From: Methylobacterium sp. J-088
GTDB lineage: Bacteria; Pseudomonadota; Alphaproteobacteria; Rhizobiales; Beijerinckiaceae
Length of the DNA stretch: 47,488 bases
Assembly (NCBI RefSeq): GCF_022829295.1
Contig: NZ_JAKSYH010000255.1
Coordinates: 1-47,488 of the forward strand
Reading direction: 5' to 3'
Shown here: piece after piece, positions 15,801 to 23,799 of the stretch
How positions within the stretch are numbered: the first letter of the stretch is position 1
How the letters are laid out: each line of letters starts with the position of its first letter
Made by a program: the position numbers and the translations under genes
The notes under the pieces: model-generated
The model's database searches: none
What the model was told of the DNA's origin: nothing
The model's input: the letters and a program-made list of their open reading frames with translations, nothing else

Positions 15801-18800
15801 TCAAGCAGGCGATCGGCGTCGAGGCCTACCAGAAATGGGCCGCCGACAAGGCCAACGCGGACGACAAGAAGGCCCTCGACCAGTTCCTCAAGGACATCAA
15901 GTCGAGCGACACCTACAAGGGCCTCGCCGACACGCTGAAGAACTCGGATTTCGCCAAGGCGCTGAAATCCTACGCGACCAACATCGGGTCCTATCTGGAG
16001 GCGCAGAAGAAGACCGCGACCAAACTGCCCGACGTCTCGGCGACCCTGGCCCTCGGGGGCGACGGAGCGAACGGCGGCACCGGCGGCGAGGTCAACGTCA
16101 AGAACCTCGGGACGATCACCACCTTCGGCGCCTCCGCGCACGGGATCATGGCGCAGAGCATCGGCGGCGGCGGCGGCCAGGGGGGCGTGTCCTTCGCCGA
16201 GGCCACCAACCGGACCAACCTCACGGCGACGGTCGGCGGTTCGGGCGGCACGGGCAATCAGGGCGGCTTCGTCGGGATCATCAACGCCGGCACGGTCGCC
16301 ACGCAGGGTGACGCCGCCTACGGCCTCTCCGCGCAGAGCATCGGCGGCGGCGGCGGCACCGGCGTCGGGGCGAGCGTCAACAGCATGGCCGGCAAGGGGA
16401 TCACCCTCAACCTGAACGTCGGTGGCAGCGGCGGGTCCGGGGCGCAGGGCGGCGCCGTCACGGTGGAGAACCGCGGCACCGTGACGACGACCGGGATCGA
16501 GGCGCATGCCCTGGTCGCCCAGAGCATCGGCGGCGGTGGCGGCAGCTTCGCCGCGCCGGCCGGCGACGATGCGGCGGCCGAGTCCGGGACTTCGGACGGG
16601 AAGACGGACGGCTCCGGGAGCGACGCCAGGGCGCTGGCGAACGCGCTGCTCGCGGCGCTCGACATCGTGCAAATCGCGCCGCCGGAGGATCCCGCCTCCG
16701 TCTCGGCGAAATCGGGCAGCCTGACGCTCGGCGGCTCCGGCGCCGTGGCGGGCGATGGCGGTTTCTTGAAGATCGTGCAGGACGGCACGGTCGCCACCAG
16801 CGGCTTCGGCGCCGTCGGCATCCTGGCCCAGAGCATCGGCGGCGGCGGCGGTCTCGCCTCCGTGGCGGCGGGGCCGGGCGGCCACCGGTACACGTTCGGG
16901 CTGGGCGGCTCGGGCGGCGCCGCGGGTGACGGCGGCACGATCCAGGTCAGGATAGGTTCAAGCGCGCAGGTCTCGACCACCGGCGACGCCGCGCCGGCCC
17001 TGCTGCTGCAATCGATCGGCGGCGGTGGCGGCTACGGCGGCGCCCATCAGGCGATGGGCTACGCGATTCCCTACGCGCTGCGGGACGGCGGCCGCGGCGA
17101 CGGCGGGACGATCGCGGTCGCCCTGGAGAAGGGCTCCGTGATCCGCACCACCGGCACGGAATCCCACGGCCTCTTCGCGCAGAGCCTCGGCGGCGGCGGC
17201 GGCCTGCTCGTCGGCCTGTCGGGCGAGACGGCGACGGATCCCGTGCGCAGCCGCGCCGTGACCGGAAACGGCGGCGCCATCACCATCGACGCGTCCGGAT
17301 CGATCATCGCGTCGGGCCTGGATGCCCACGCGATCTACGCCCAGTCGGGCGTCCAGCGCACCGACGGCAGCCTCGAGCCCGACCCGGGCCGCGGCGGCCG
17401 GATCGTCATCCGGGTGGACGGCCTCGTCACCGGCGGCAGCGGCACCGGCGCGGCGTTGCGCGTCGAGGGCGGCCGCGACAACCGGATCGCCATCGAACAG
17501 GGCGGCGTGGTCGGCGCGGCCTCGGGCCGCGCGATCACCGGCGCCTTCACCACCGGCACGATCACCAACCGCGGCACCGTGACCGGCGATATCGACGTGA
17601 CCGGCGGCGGGCAGGCCGGGCGCGTCGTGTTCGACAACGGGTTCGACGGCACGGCGTCGGCGATCCTGCGCACGGGTCCGGAAGGCATCGTCGCGCTGGG
17701 CCGCGACGGGCTGCTGCGCAACGGCGCGATCCTCGATATCGGTGGCGTCGGCACGGTGGCGCAGGCGACCGTCACCGGCAACTTCGTGCAGAATGCGGCC
17801 GGCCGCCTGCTGGTCGACATCGCGCCGCTGGCGCCGGCGGGCGCGCCGCGCAACGACCTCCTGACGGTCAGCGGCACCGCGACCCTGGGCGGCGTGGTCG
17901 AGCCCCACATCGTCAGCGGCCTGCTGCCGGGGCGCTACACCTTCCTGAGGGCCGGGCAGGTCCAGGCCGTCACCGCCACCACGACCGACAGCGTCCTGCA
18001 TTCCGGCGCGGTTCCGATCTCGTGGGCGCTGGCCTCGACCGCCGATGCCGTCGCGCTCAGCCCGCAGGCGCATTTCACGACGCCGGTGGGGATCACGCTC
18101 ACCACCGACCAGCGCAACGTCGCGCAGGGCCTGCAGGATGCCTGGGACGGCAACACCACGCGGCTCGGCAACCTCTACGCCCGCTTCCTGTCGGTCGACA
18201 GCCAGAAGGGCTATGCCGCCGCGCTCGACGAGCTGAAGCCCGAATCCAACCAGGACACGCTGACCGACCGGACGCTCGACACCCGCAAGGGCCTGCAGCG
18301 GGCCATGAGCTGCCCCGCCTTCGTGGGCACCGGCACGCTGCTGCGCGAAGGCGAGTGCGTCTGGGGCCGCATCACCGGCACCAACACGCGGTACTTCTCG
18401 ACCCCCGACGACGGCGGCTATCACCAGAACGCCCTGAGCTACCAGACCGGCCTCCAGACCGAGTTCGCGCCGGATTGGTTCTTCGGCCTGACCGGCGCCT
18501 ACACCCGCGCGATCCAGAGCGATCCCGACCGGATCACCGGCACGACGAGCGATGCCGGCGACGTCTCGGCCGCGCTCAAGCATCAGGTCGGCCCCTGGCT
18601 GTTCGCGGCCTCGGCCAACGTCGGCTACGCCTGGGCCGACAACAAGCGCCTGATCGACTTCGCGGGGGCCCGCGCCACGGCGCGCAGCCGGTCCGAGATC
18701 CTCAGCGCCGGCGGGCGCCTGCGGGCGAGCTATCAGGTCCTGTTCGGCGACTGGTACATCAAGCCCTACGCGGATCTCGACCTGCTCTACAGCTACAGCC

Positions 18801-19180
18801 CGGCCTATTCCGAGTCGGGCGCGGGGGATTTCAACCTCGACGTCCGCCCCCTGGCCAAGACGCTCGTGGCGTTCAGCCCGAACGTGGAGATCGGCGGTCG
18901 GATCGATCTGGAGGGCGGGCGCTGGATCCGGCCCTACGGCACGCTGGGCATGATGGTCCTGTCGGACGACCACTTCACCGGCCGGGCGAGCTTCCAGGGC
19001 ACCGGCGCGCTCGGGCGGTTCGCGACGGACTCGTCGATCCCCGACCGCCTCGGCGAAGCCGGGCTGGGGCTTCAGATCAGTCTCGGCAACGGCGTGGAGG
19101 TGACGGGCGAGTATCAGGCACAGGTCGGCGACAACTTCGTCGCGCAATCCGGGACCGCGCGCCTGCAATTGCGCTTCTGA
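12881..19180 (+). CDS. Giant glycine-rich autotransporter (type V secretion)
   Basis: The product is about 2,099 residues. The ATG at 12881 has AAGGGG upstream; an ATG at 12929 would start right before the signal peptide (L-L-A-T-V-S-L-I-A-L-Q-G-L-A-G-P-A-R-A). The passenger is built of some 18 imperfect repeats, each with a strand-turn-strand unit such as G-T-V-T-T-x-G and then A-Q-S-I-G-G-G-G-G, which suggests a long beta-solenoid. An insert at about 965-1045 (genome 15780-16020) breaks the pattern: it is helical, Lys/Asp-rich and has no repeats. The last 280 or so residues form the outer-membrane beta-barrel, ending L-Q-L-R-F with the expected C-terminal Phe. The role is probably adhesion, aggregation or biofilm. 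It carries its own barrel, so no partner transporter is needed. Confidence 0.92.
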   Translation: MSCSRVVRSLGILDGRMRPSAWLLATVSLIALQGLAGPARAAERPQPQVVTGANGQDGKVFILQRNTPATPGGDGGDLSLIDVDTAAAGRDPAATIQIGSQGGRGGRGDDYGTGSVFGAKGGRGGAVSVLLSEDVTGQGDQTDPAGQAAFRPAPRFWVYSMGGPGGDALTNFGGGGDAGPVALTLSSAVSTVGQAFLAVRVSATGGDAGSGGTAADQTAFRTGGAGGAASLTVTPSGRVGTDGVGATAVIVESLGGAGGDRARMGTAYSKPQVTQGGAGALAKLDMAGTIRTAGDYAFGALVQSVGGRGGDQGDSGGRDGARGGDGGTVTVTQRGTVVTQGEYALGVVAQSVGGPGGKGGGGVFGGGTGGDAATGGSVTLTNSGTVTTAGTGAIGLVAQSIGGGSADAALPLSPLAVPSTTKGGGAGGETLWFSSGGTGGTGGFGGTAEIINAGGRIATSGEAAYGALVQSIGGSGGSGGRAFTAGAFIAVGLGGSGSGGGGGDGALATFTGLGGTIETGGDGATGVLVQSIGGGGGAGGDAKSKAVGFALAASWAIGGSGGRGGQGGTAAIESTTTVTTLGLGADGLTALSIGGGGGVGGLADATAIALPFVTPTGNTLPSFAFSTAIGGSGGDGGAGGTARITNGGAVTTYGDGAAGLRALSVGGGGGIGGDAAAYALAVAPPGQMAVAATTTLGGTGGGGGNGGSARVTNNGTVRTSGDSASGIEAVSIGGGGGSGGGATATTNTLSLRQNIAITRGIGGKNRDQSGGTGGGGGSGGEVSVTQAGRVTTGGDAAIGVLALSVGGGGGNAGPASAIATSGISFDKTLNDIVGKLPIADTLTVTDTVGGSGGTGNRGGLVGVTNEGAIATGGSNATGIQAQSIGGGGGNGGDVSSTATGKLTITRKLGGTGGTGSTGGSVTVTNDAAGTITTAGAGAHGILAQSIGGGGGTGGSLAAGTEVSPDAVGEIWQQIKQAIGVEAYQKWAADKANADDKKALDQFLKDIKSSDTYKGLADTLKNSDFAKALKSYATNIGSYLEAQKKTATKLPDVSATLALGGDGANGGTGGEVNVKNLGTITTFGASAHGIMAQSIGGGGGQGGVSFAEATNRTNLTATVGGSGGTGNQGGFVGIINAGTVATQGDAAYGLSAQSIGGGGGTGVGASVNSMAGKGITLNLNVGGSGGSGAQGGAVTVENRGTVTTTGIEAHALVAQSIGGGGGSFAAPAGDDAAAESGTSDGKTDGSGSDARALANALLAALDIVQIAPPEDPASVSAKSGSLTLGGSGAVAGDGGFLKIVQDGTVATSGFGAVGILAQSIGGGGGLASVAAGPGGHRYTFGLGGSGGAAGDGGTIQVRIGSSAQVSTTGDAAPALLLQSIGGGGGYGGAHQAMGYAIPYALRDGGRGDGGTIAVALEKGSVIRTTGTESHGLFAQSLGGGGGLLVGLSGETATDPVRSRAVTGNGGAITIDASGSIIASGLDAHAIYAQSGVQRTDGSLEPDPGRGGRIVIRVDGLVTGGSGTGAALRVEGGRDNRIAIEQGGVVGAASGRAITGAFTTGTITNRGTVTGDIDVTGGGQAGRVVFDNGFDGTASAILRTGPEGIVALGRDGLLRNGAILDIGGVGTVAQATVTGNFVQNAAGRLLVDIAPLAPAGAPRNDLLTVSGTATLGGVVEPHIVSGLLPGRYTFLRAGQVQAVTATTTDSVLHSGAVPISWALASTADAVALSPQAHFTTPVGITLTTDQRNVAQGLQDAWDGNTTRLGNLYARFLSVDSQKGYAAALDELKPESNQDTLTDRTLDTRKGLQRAMSCPAFVGTGTLLREGECVWGRITGTNTRYFSTPDDGGYHQNALSYQTGLQTEFAPDWFFGLTGAYTRAIQSDPDRITGTTSDAGDVSAALKHQVGPWLFAASANVGYAWADNKRLIDFAGARATARSRSEILSAGGRLRASYQVLFGDWYIKPYADLDLLYSYSPAYSESGAGDFNLDVRPLAKTLVAFSPNVEIGGRIDLEGGRWIRPYGTLGMMVLSDDHFTGRASFQGTGALGRFATDSSIPDRLGEAGLGLQISLGNGVEVTGEYQAQVGDNFVAQSGTARLQLRF
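15780..16020 (+). other. Charged helical insert within the autotransporter passenger
   Basis: This stretch encodes about 80 residues rich in Lys, Asp, Ala and Gln (for example Y-Q-K-W-A-A-D-K-A-N-A-D-D-K-K and L-K-D-I-K-S-S-D-T-Y-K-G), ending just before the Gly-rich repeats resume at L-A-L-G-G-D-G. Its composition is unlike the rest of the passenger, and it is predicted by eye to be alpha-helical. It could be a protruding domain or coiled coil. Confidence 0.6.
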
Positions 19181-19361
19181 TACTTGGGTGCGGCCTGAAA
19201 CCGCATCCACGATGGTCTTGCCGCGGTGACGAAGCCCCTGAAGACGCGCCGAGACCCATTCGCATGCGATCGGGCGGCCGATTGACTGCTTGATGTGACC
19301 ACAATTTGGTCGTGTGCTATCTCTAGTTGAAATCAGACTGATTTGGGGGGGAATCGAGCCG

Positions 19362-19970
19362 ATGCGAATGTCGGGAGGCGTGAGCGCCCATCCGGGCCAC
19401 GAGGAGCTGCAGGCCGTTCTCGACGATGCCGATGCTGTGGGCCGCTGGCAGATCGACGTGCGCCGGGGCGTCGTGATGGCCGATCCCATCGTGGCCCAGC
19501 TGTTCGGCTTCACACCCGAGTTCGGCGCGGCGGGCATCCCGTTCGAGACCTTCAACAACGGCGTCCATCCGGATGACCGCGCCCACGTCATGGAGCACAT
19601 CCTCGGATGCGCGGAGGTCGGCGGGTGGTTCATCGCCGAGCACCGGGTCTGCTCGGCCGACGGCCAGATGCGCCGGATCCTGGCCCGCGGGAAGTTCGAT
19701 CCGGACGAGACCGGCACCGTGGTGGCGGGCCGCGGCATCGTGGTGGACATCACGCAGAGCGACGCCTGCGACGATCCGCTCGTCGCCTCAAGGATCTCCC
19801 AGGCGACGCCGCCGCTGGAGCAGGTCGTGGACCTCGTTCTGGCGAGCTACCGCACCCTCAAGGATCTGGGGGAGCCGAAGGCTGTGGCCCTGACGGAGGC
19901 GCTGCTGATGGAACTCGGCTTCTGCCTCGCCCGCGCGCAGGTGCGCGGCCGGCTCGCCCACCTGCATTGA
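19362..19970 (+). CDS. PAS-domain protein
   Basis: This 202-residue protein has a PAS_3-like domain at about 15-125: G-R-W-Q-I-D-V-R-R-G, then L-F-G-F-T-P-E, the V-H-P-D-D-R-A motif and R-G-I-V-V-D-I-T. A helical tail of about 75 residues follows (V-V-D-L-V-L-A-S-Y-R-T-L-K-D-L), with no kinase, GGDEF or HTH domain, so it probably senses a ligand or redox state and signals through a partner. The ATG at 19362 is chosen because a G-run sits about 9 bases upstream; the in-frame start at 19314 has none. An 18-bp tandem duplication covers the stop codon. No partner gene is adjacent. Confidence 0.75.
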   Translation: MRMSGGVSAHPGHEELQAVLDDADAVGRWQIDVRRGVVMADPIVAQLFGFTPEFGAAGIPFETFNNGVHPDDRAHVMEHILGCAEVGGWFIAEHRVCSADGQMRRILARGKFDPDETGTVVAGRGIVVDITQSDACDDPLVASRISQATPPLEQVVDLVLASYRTLKDLGEPKAVALTEALLMELGFCLARAQVRGRLAHLH

Positions 19971-19991
19971 CCGGCCCACCTGCATTGACCG
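19956..19991. repeat. 18-bp tandem duplication over a stop codon
   Basis: GCCCACCTGCATTGACCG occurs twice in a row (19956-19973 and 19974-19991). The first copy contains the last codons and the stop of the PAS gene; the second lies just outside. Both copies are identical, so the duplication is probably recent. Confidence 0.85.
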
Positions 19992-20015
19992 GATCGGCCG
20001 CCCGGCCCCGAAGCG

Positions 20016-21239
20016 TCACGCCGTGCCGACCCGGTATTGCCGGGGCGGCGTCGCGCCCGTGATGGCGAAGGCGCCGACGATCCGGTCCCGGTAGATCCGG
20101 GGATTGTGGGACGCGATGGTCCGCGCGTTGCGCCAGTGGCGGTCGAGCGCGAGCCCGGCCTTCACCGCGGAGGCGCCGAGGGCGTCGAACAGCGTCGTCG
20201 TCGCCTGCAGCACGAGATCGGTCACCACGCTCACCGCCTGGTTGACCTCGACATCGGCGAGCGTCGCGGCCCGGTCGGCCGCCGGGCCGTCCCCGGCCTG
20301 GTGCGCCGCGTAGGCCCGTTCGAGCGCTTCGGCGGCCTTCAGCACGATGGCGCCGGCCGCGTAGGCGTTGCCCCGGACCCGGCCGACCACCGCCTGGATC
20401 TGCGGATCGTCCGCGGTGCGCCCGGCATTGCCGTGGCTGTAGACCCGCGTGCGCTCGGCCACCAGCCGGGCCACGTCCTCGGCGGCCGCCCGGCCGATGC
20501 CGGCCAGCGTGGCGAGGTGCACGAGCTGGAAATACGCCATCGCGTAGGGGAAGCGGGGGGCATCCGGCTTGATCAGGTCCGGATCGAGCACGACGCCCGC
20601 GAAGGTCGCGGTGCCGCTGGCGGTCAGCGCCTGCCCGAACCCGTCCCAATCGTCCACGATGGTCACGCCGGGGGCCCGCACCGGCACCGCCGCGGTCACG
20701 GCCGCCCCGGATTCATCCTCGGCCGCGAGGTGGATGTAGTCGGCAAACAAAGAGCCGGTGGTGTAGAATTTCCGGCCGTCGACCACGGGGTGCCCGTCCC
20801 GGTGGCGCACCAGCGTGTCGAACGCACCGACCTTGGCGGGGCCGGTCTCCGAGACGCCGCTGCCGATCGTCGCCCCGGCGGCGATTCGCGCGATCCAGGC
20901 GGCGCGCCATGCGGGCGACGACGAGCAGAGCGCGTCCTCGGTGAAGCCGAAATGCGCCCGCAGCGCGTTGGTGACGTTGGAATCGGCGCTCGACAGCTCG
21001 ATCAGCAGGGCGAACAATTCGGGCAGGCTGGCGCCGTGGCCGCCCTCCGCCTCGGCGAGCCGCAGGGTCGTGAAATGCGCCTCCCGCAGCCAGCCGATCT
21101 CGGCATGGGGCAGGCCGCGGGTGCGATCCCGCTCCGCCGCGGTGGCCCGGATCTCGGCAAAGACCGGGCGGAAGCGCTCGGCCAGCGCCTCGTAGCGCGC
21201 GCTTGGACCCGCGCCCCAGCCCGCTTCCGTCTGCGACAT
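20016..21239 (-). CDS. sfnB: SfnB-type sulfur-acquisition oxidoreductase (acyl-CoA dehydrogenase fold)
   Basis: This 407-residue flavoprotein belongs to the acyl-CoA dehydrogenase superfamily branch that includes SfnB and DszC. It has the N-terminal helical part (R-D-R-T-R-G-L-P-H-A-E-I-G-W-L), the flavin-site stretch G-S-G-V-S-E-T-G-P-A-K-V-G-A-F-D near 120-135, D-G-R-K-F-Y-T-T-G-S-L-F-A-D near 150, and the C-terminal helical bundle ending in R-V-G-T-A. Enzymes of this branch use reduced FMN and oxygen to oxidise organosulfur compounds. The start at 21239 is set by family length; upstream in-frame codons run through the 16-bp repeats. Divergent sulfonate-type genes support the assignment. 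Confidence 0.82.
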   Translation of the reverse strand: MSQTEAGWGAGPSARYEALAERFRPVFAEIRATAAERDRTRGLPHAEIGWLREAHFTTLRLAEAEGGHGASLPELFALLIELSSADSNVTNALRAHFGFTEDALCSSSPAWRAAWIARIAAGATIGSGVSETGPAKVGAFDTLVRHRDGHPVVDGRKFYTTGSLFADYIHLAAEDESGAAVTAAVPVRAPGVTIVDDWDGFGQALTASGTATFAGVVLDPDLIKPDAPRFPYAMAYFQLVHLATLAGIGRAAAEDVARLVAERTRVYSHGNAGRTADDPQIQAVVGRVRGNAYAAGAIVLKAAEALERAYAAHQAGDGPAADRAATLADVEVNQAVSVVTDLVLQATTTLFDALGASAVKAGLALDRHWRNARTIASHNPRIYRDRIVGAFAITGATPPRQYRVGTA

Positions 21240-21252
21240 GGCACAAATTCCC

Positions 21253-21300
21253 AATTCCAAGCCCGCCCAATTCCAAGCGCGGCCAATTCCAAGCCCGCCC
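21253..21300. repeat. Three 16-bp tandem repeats upstream of sfnB
   Basis: AATTCCAAGCCCGCCC, AATTCCAAGCGCGGCC and AATTCCAAGCCCGCCC lie end to end at 21253-21268, 21269-21284 and 21285-21300. The outer copies are identical. The array begins 13 bases upstream of the sfnB start, so it lies in the leader or promoter and could be an operator or a translation-tuning element. Confidence 0.85.
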
Positions 21301-21436
21301 GATGGGCAGACCCATGGAATCGCGAAGTTCTTTTCCGATCTCAAGAGCGAACCGGCGTTCGGTCACGCCTTTGGAAGCGTCGTTTCTCCGTAGAGGCCAT
21401 CGGAATACTTTCATCTTGCGCGCGGCGGGGTGAGGA

Positions 21437-21624
21437 GAAAAACGGTTTCCCGTGTTCGGCGCAGTCGTTTCCGGTTGCAGCACCGATGACGCTGGCTCAT
21501 CCGGGGCACGCGCGATCATTGTCGGCGCACGTTGTCCGCTTCCGATCGGAACAGCATCGCTGCCGTTACGATCCGATGCAGGATCGACTTCCACGAGCGG
21601 CGGAAAGATCGAAAAACCGTTTCC
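21437..21624. promoter_or_regulatory. Divergent sfnB/ssuA control region with two near-identical 14-mers
   Basis: GAAAAACGGTTTCC (21437-21450) and GAAAAACCGTTTCC (21611-21624) differ only at the central base, and each is an imperfect palindrome. They lie in the 514-bp gap between sfnB and the binding-protein gene, which otherwise holds no gene. Paired sites in a divergent promoter suggest binding of a shared regulator, for example a CysB/Cbl/SsuR-type LysR protein; the identity is inferred. Confidence 0.4.
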
Positions 21625-21753
21625 TTGATCCGGGAATCGACCTCGGCCACCAATGGAGGCGGTCGCGATGAGGCGAAAAGCTTCGCCGACTCAGCGCCGA
21701 GCCCACGTCTCCGGCTCCTCATCCCACCTGACCCGATGCCCCCCGAGCGCCCG

Positions 21754-22728
21754 ATGACCGACGAAACCCTGTCCCGGCGCCGGCTCCTGCGCGCCGGCTT
21801 CGGCGGAGCCGCCGCCGTGGCGCTCGGCGCGCCTTCCGTGCACGCGGCGCCGCGCGAGGTGAAGATCAGTCTGCAGCGCTCCTCGGTGCTGTTCACCGTG
21901 CTGAAGGTGAAGGGCACGCTGGCCGAGCGCCTCGCGCCGCTGGGCTTCGCGCCGAGCTGGCACCTGTTCACCCGTGTGATCGAGCCGATGACGGCGGGCG
22001 CGGTCGACATCCACGCCGACGTCGCCGACGCGGTGCCGATCTTCACGCAGGCGACCCGGGCGCCCTTGACCTTCTACGCCCGCGAGCGCGGCGCACCCGC
22101 CGCCGAGGCGATCATCGTGCCCGCGGACTCGCCGGTCCGCACGGTGGCGGACCTCAAGGGCCGCACGGTCGGCGTGTCCCGAGGCTCGGGCAGCCACTAC
22201 GTGCTGGCCGCCGCGCTCAAGCGTGCCGGGCTGACCTTCGCCGACATCAAGCCGGCCTATCTCCAGGCCCCCGAGGGCGCGGCCGCCTTCGAGCAGGGCA
22301 GCCTCGACGCGTGGTCGATCTGGGACCCGTTCCTCGCCTTCGCGGAGGCCAAGCGCCCGGTGCGGGTCATCGCCGACGCCGCCGGGCTGACGAGCTACCA
22401 CCGCTACTACCTCGCCAACGACAGCTTCGTCGCCGCCCAGCCGGAGGTGGTGTCCACGATCTACCGGTCGCTGGTCGAGGCCGGCGCCTGGATGCGGGCG
22501 AACCCGGAGGCGGCCGTGGCGCTCCTGGCCCCGATCTGGGGCGATCTGCCGCCGCCCGTCGTGGCCGCAGCCAACAGCCGCCGCACCTACGCGGTCGAGC
22601 CGGTGGAGCGCGGCCAGCTCGGCGAGCAGCAGGCCATCGCCGACGTGTTCCACGAGGCCAAGCTCATCCCCCGCCGGATCGACGCCACCGCCGTGCCGAT
22701 CTGGCAGCCGCCGGCCGGGCGGGGCTGA
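21754..22728 (+). CDS. ssuA: Sulfonate/nitrate-type ABC transporter substrate-binding protein
   Basis: This 324-residue exported protein has a twin-arginine signal: S-R-R-R-L-L-R-A-G-F-G-G-A-A-A-V-A-L-G-A, with cleavage near H-A-A-P. The mature part has the SsuA/TauA/NMT1-like fold: V-R-T-V-A-D-L-K-G-R-T-V-G-V-S-R-G-S-G-S-H-Y near 130-150 and D-A-W-S-I-W-D-P-F near 190. It would deliver aliphatic sulfonates or related sulfur compounds to an ABC permease. The start at 21754 gives a normal Tat leader. No permease or ATPase gene (ssuC/ssuB) follows; the next two genes are flavin monooxygenases. The exact ligand is unknown. Confidence 0.8.
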   Translation: MTDETLSRRRLLRAGFGGAAAVALGAPSVHAAPREVKISLQRSSVLFTVLKVKGTLAERLAPLGFAPSWHLFTRVIEPMTAGAVDIHADVADAVPIFTQATRAPLTFYARERGAPAAEAIIVPADSPVRTVADLKGRTVGVSRGSGSHYVLAAALKRAGLTFADIKPAYLQAPEGAAAFEQGSLDAWSIWDPFLAFAEAKRPVRVIADAAGLTSYHRYYLANDSFVAAQPEVVSTIYRSLVEAGAWMRANPEAAVALLAPIWGDLPPPVVAAANSRRTYAVEPVERGQLGEQQAIADVFHEAKLIPRRIDATAVPIWQPPAGRG

Positions 22729-22732
22729 GCCG

Positions 22733-23785
22733 ATGGCCGGCCCCGTCACCGCGCCCCGCTTCGGCATCTGGGCGGCCGTCCACGGCTCCCGGGCCGCGCA
22801 CCACGATCCCGACGAGCCGGACGACGCCAGCTGGGCGCGCAACCGCGCCCTGGTGCTGGAGGCCGAGGCCCTGGGCTTCGAGTCCGTGCTGGTCGCGCAG
22901 CACACGATGAACCCCTACGACGCCGAGCGGGACCAGCTGGAGGCCTGGACCGCCGCGGCGGCGCTCGCGGCGCTGACCCGGCGGATCGAGATCATCGCAG
23001 CGATCAAGCCGGGGCTCTACCATCCGGTGGTGCTCGCCAAGATGGCGCTGCAGATCGAGCACATCAGCGGCGGCCGCTTCGCCCTGAACCTCGTGAATGC
23101 CTGGAACCGCGCCGAGTTCGAGCGGGCCGGCCTCCCCTTCCCCGCCCATGACGATCGCTACGCCTACGGGCGGGAATGGATCGGCCTCGTGGACCGGCTG
23201 ATGCGCGGCGAGCGGGTCACTTTCGCGGGCGCGCATTTCCAGGTCGCGGATTACCAGCTTCGCCCCGCCGGTACCGTCCGGCCCAGGCCGACCCTCTATG
23301 TCGGCGGCGAGTCGGAGCCCGCCCGGGCGCTGGCGGCCGACCACGCCGATGTCTGGTTCATCAACGGCCAGCCGCTCGCCGACGTCGCGGCGCTGATCGC
23401 CGACGTGGCGCGGCGGCCCGCGGCCAACGGCCCGCTGCGCTACGGCCTCTCGGTCTTCGTGATCGCCCGGGACACCGACGCGGAGGCGCAGGCCGAGCAC
23501 GCGCGGCTCCTCGCCCTGGCGCAGCGCGACGCGGACCTGCGCGCCGACACCCGCGCCCGCACCGACACGGCCAGCGTGATGTTCGCCAAGACCGACGCGG
23601 CGGCCACGCGGCATGTCGGCACCAACGGCGGCACCGCGGCCGGGCTGGTCGGCAGCTACGAGACCGTAGCGGGGCGGATCCGCGCGTTCCACGCCGCCGG
23701 GATCGACCTGTTCATGCTGCAGTTCCAGCCGTTCGAGGCGGAGATGCGCCGCTTCGCCGGGCAGGTTCTGCCGCGCGTCCGCTGA
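22733..23785 (+). CDS. LLM-class flavin-dependent monooxygenase (SsuD/SfnG-like)
   Basis: This 350-residue protein starts four bases after the binding-protein stop. It shows the luciferase-like TIM-barrel pattern: R-F-G-I-W-A-A-V-H at the N-terminus, E-A-E-A-L-G-F-E-S-V-L-V-A-Q-H, I-S-G-G-R-F-A-L-N-L-V-N-A-W near 105-120 and F-H-A-A-G-I-D-L-F-M-L-Q-F near the end. Relatives use FMNH2 and oxygen to cleave the C-S bond of alkanesulfonates (SsuD) or to oxidise dimethyl sulfone (SfnG). Context favours an organosulfur substrate. Reduced flavin would have to come from a reductase elsewhere. Substrate not determined. Confidence 0.85.
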   Translation: MAGPVTAPRFGIWAAVHGSRAAHHDPDEPDDASWARNRALVLEAEALGFESVLVAQHTMNPYDAERDQLEAWTAAAALAALTRRIEIIAAIKPGLYHPVVLAKMALQIEHISGGRFALNLVNAWNRAEFERAGLPFPAHDDRYAYGREWIGLVDRLMRGERVTFAGAHFQVADYQLRPAGTVRPRPTLYVGGESEPARALAADHADVWFINGQPLADVAALIADVARRPAANGPLRYGLSVFVIARDTDAEAQAEHARLLALAQRDADLRADTRARTDTASVMFAKTDAAATRHVGTNGGTAAGLVGSYETVAGRIRAFHAAGIDLFMLQFQPFEAEMRRFAGQVLPRVR

Positions 23786-23799
23786 CCCGGAGCCCACCG

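Noticed and set aside
12728..16885. Very long open frame on the minus strand (about 1,385 codons) opposite the autotransporter
   Set aside because: It is an artefact of the GC-rich Gly-repeat coding sequence on the plus strand: the product is Arg/Ala/Asp-rich low complexity with no domain, and the plus-strand protein has a signal peptide, repeats and a barrel.
19190..19215. Hairpin after the autotransporter stop (GGGTGCGG / CCGCATCC)
   Set aside because: It pairs as an 8-bp stem with one G-T pair, but no T-run follows, so I do not call it an intrinsic terminator; it may still help stop transcription.
16958..19753. Second long minus-strand open frame (about 931 codons) opposite the autotransporter barrel and PAS gene
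   Set aside because: It runs antisense across two clear genes and an intergenic region, with no recognisable domain and shadow-type composition.
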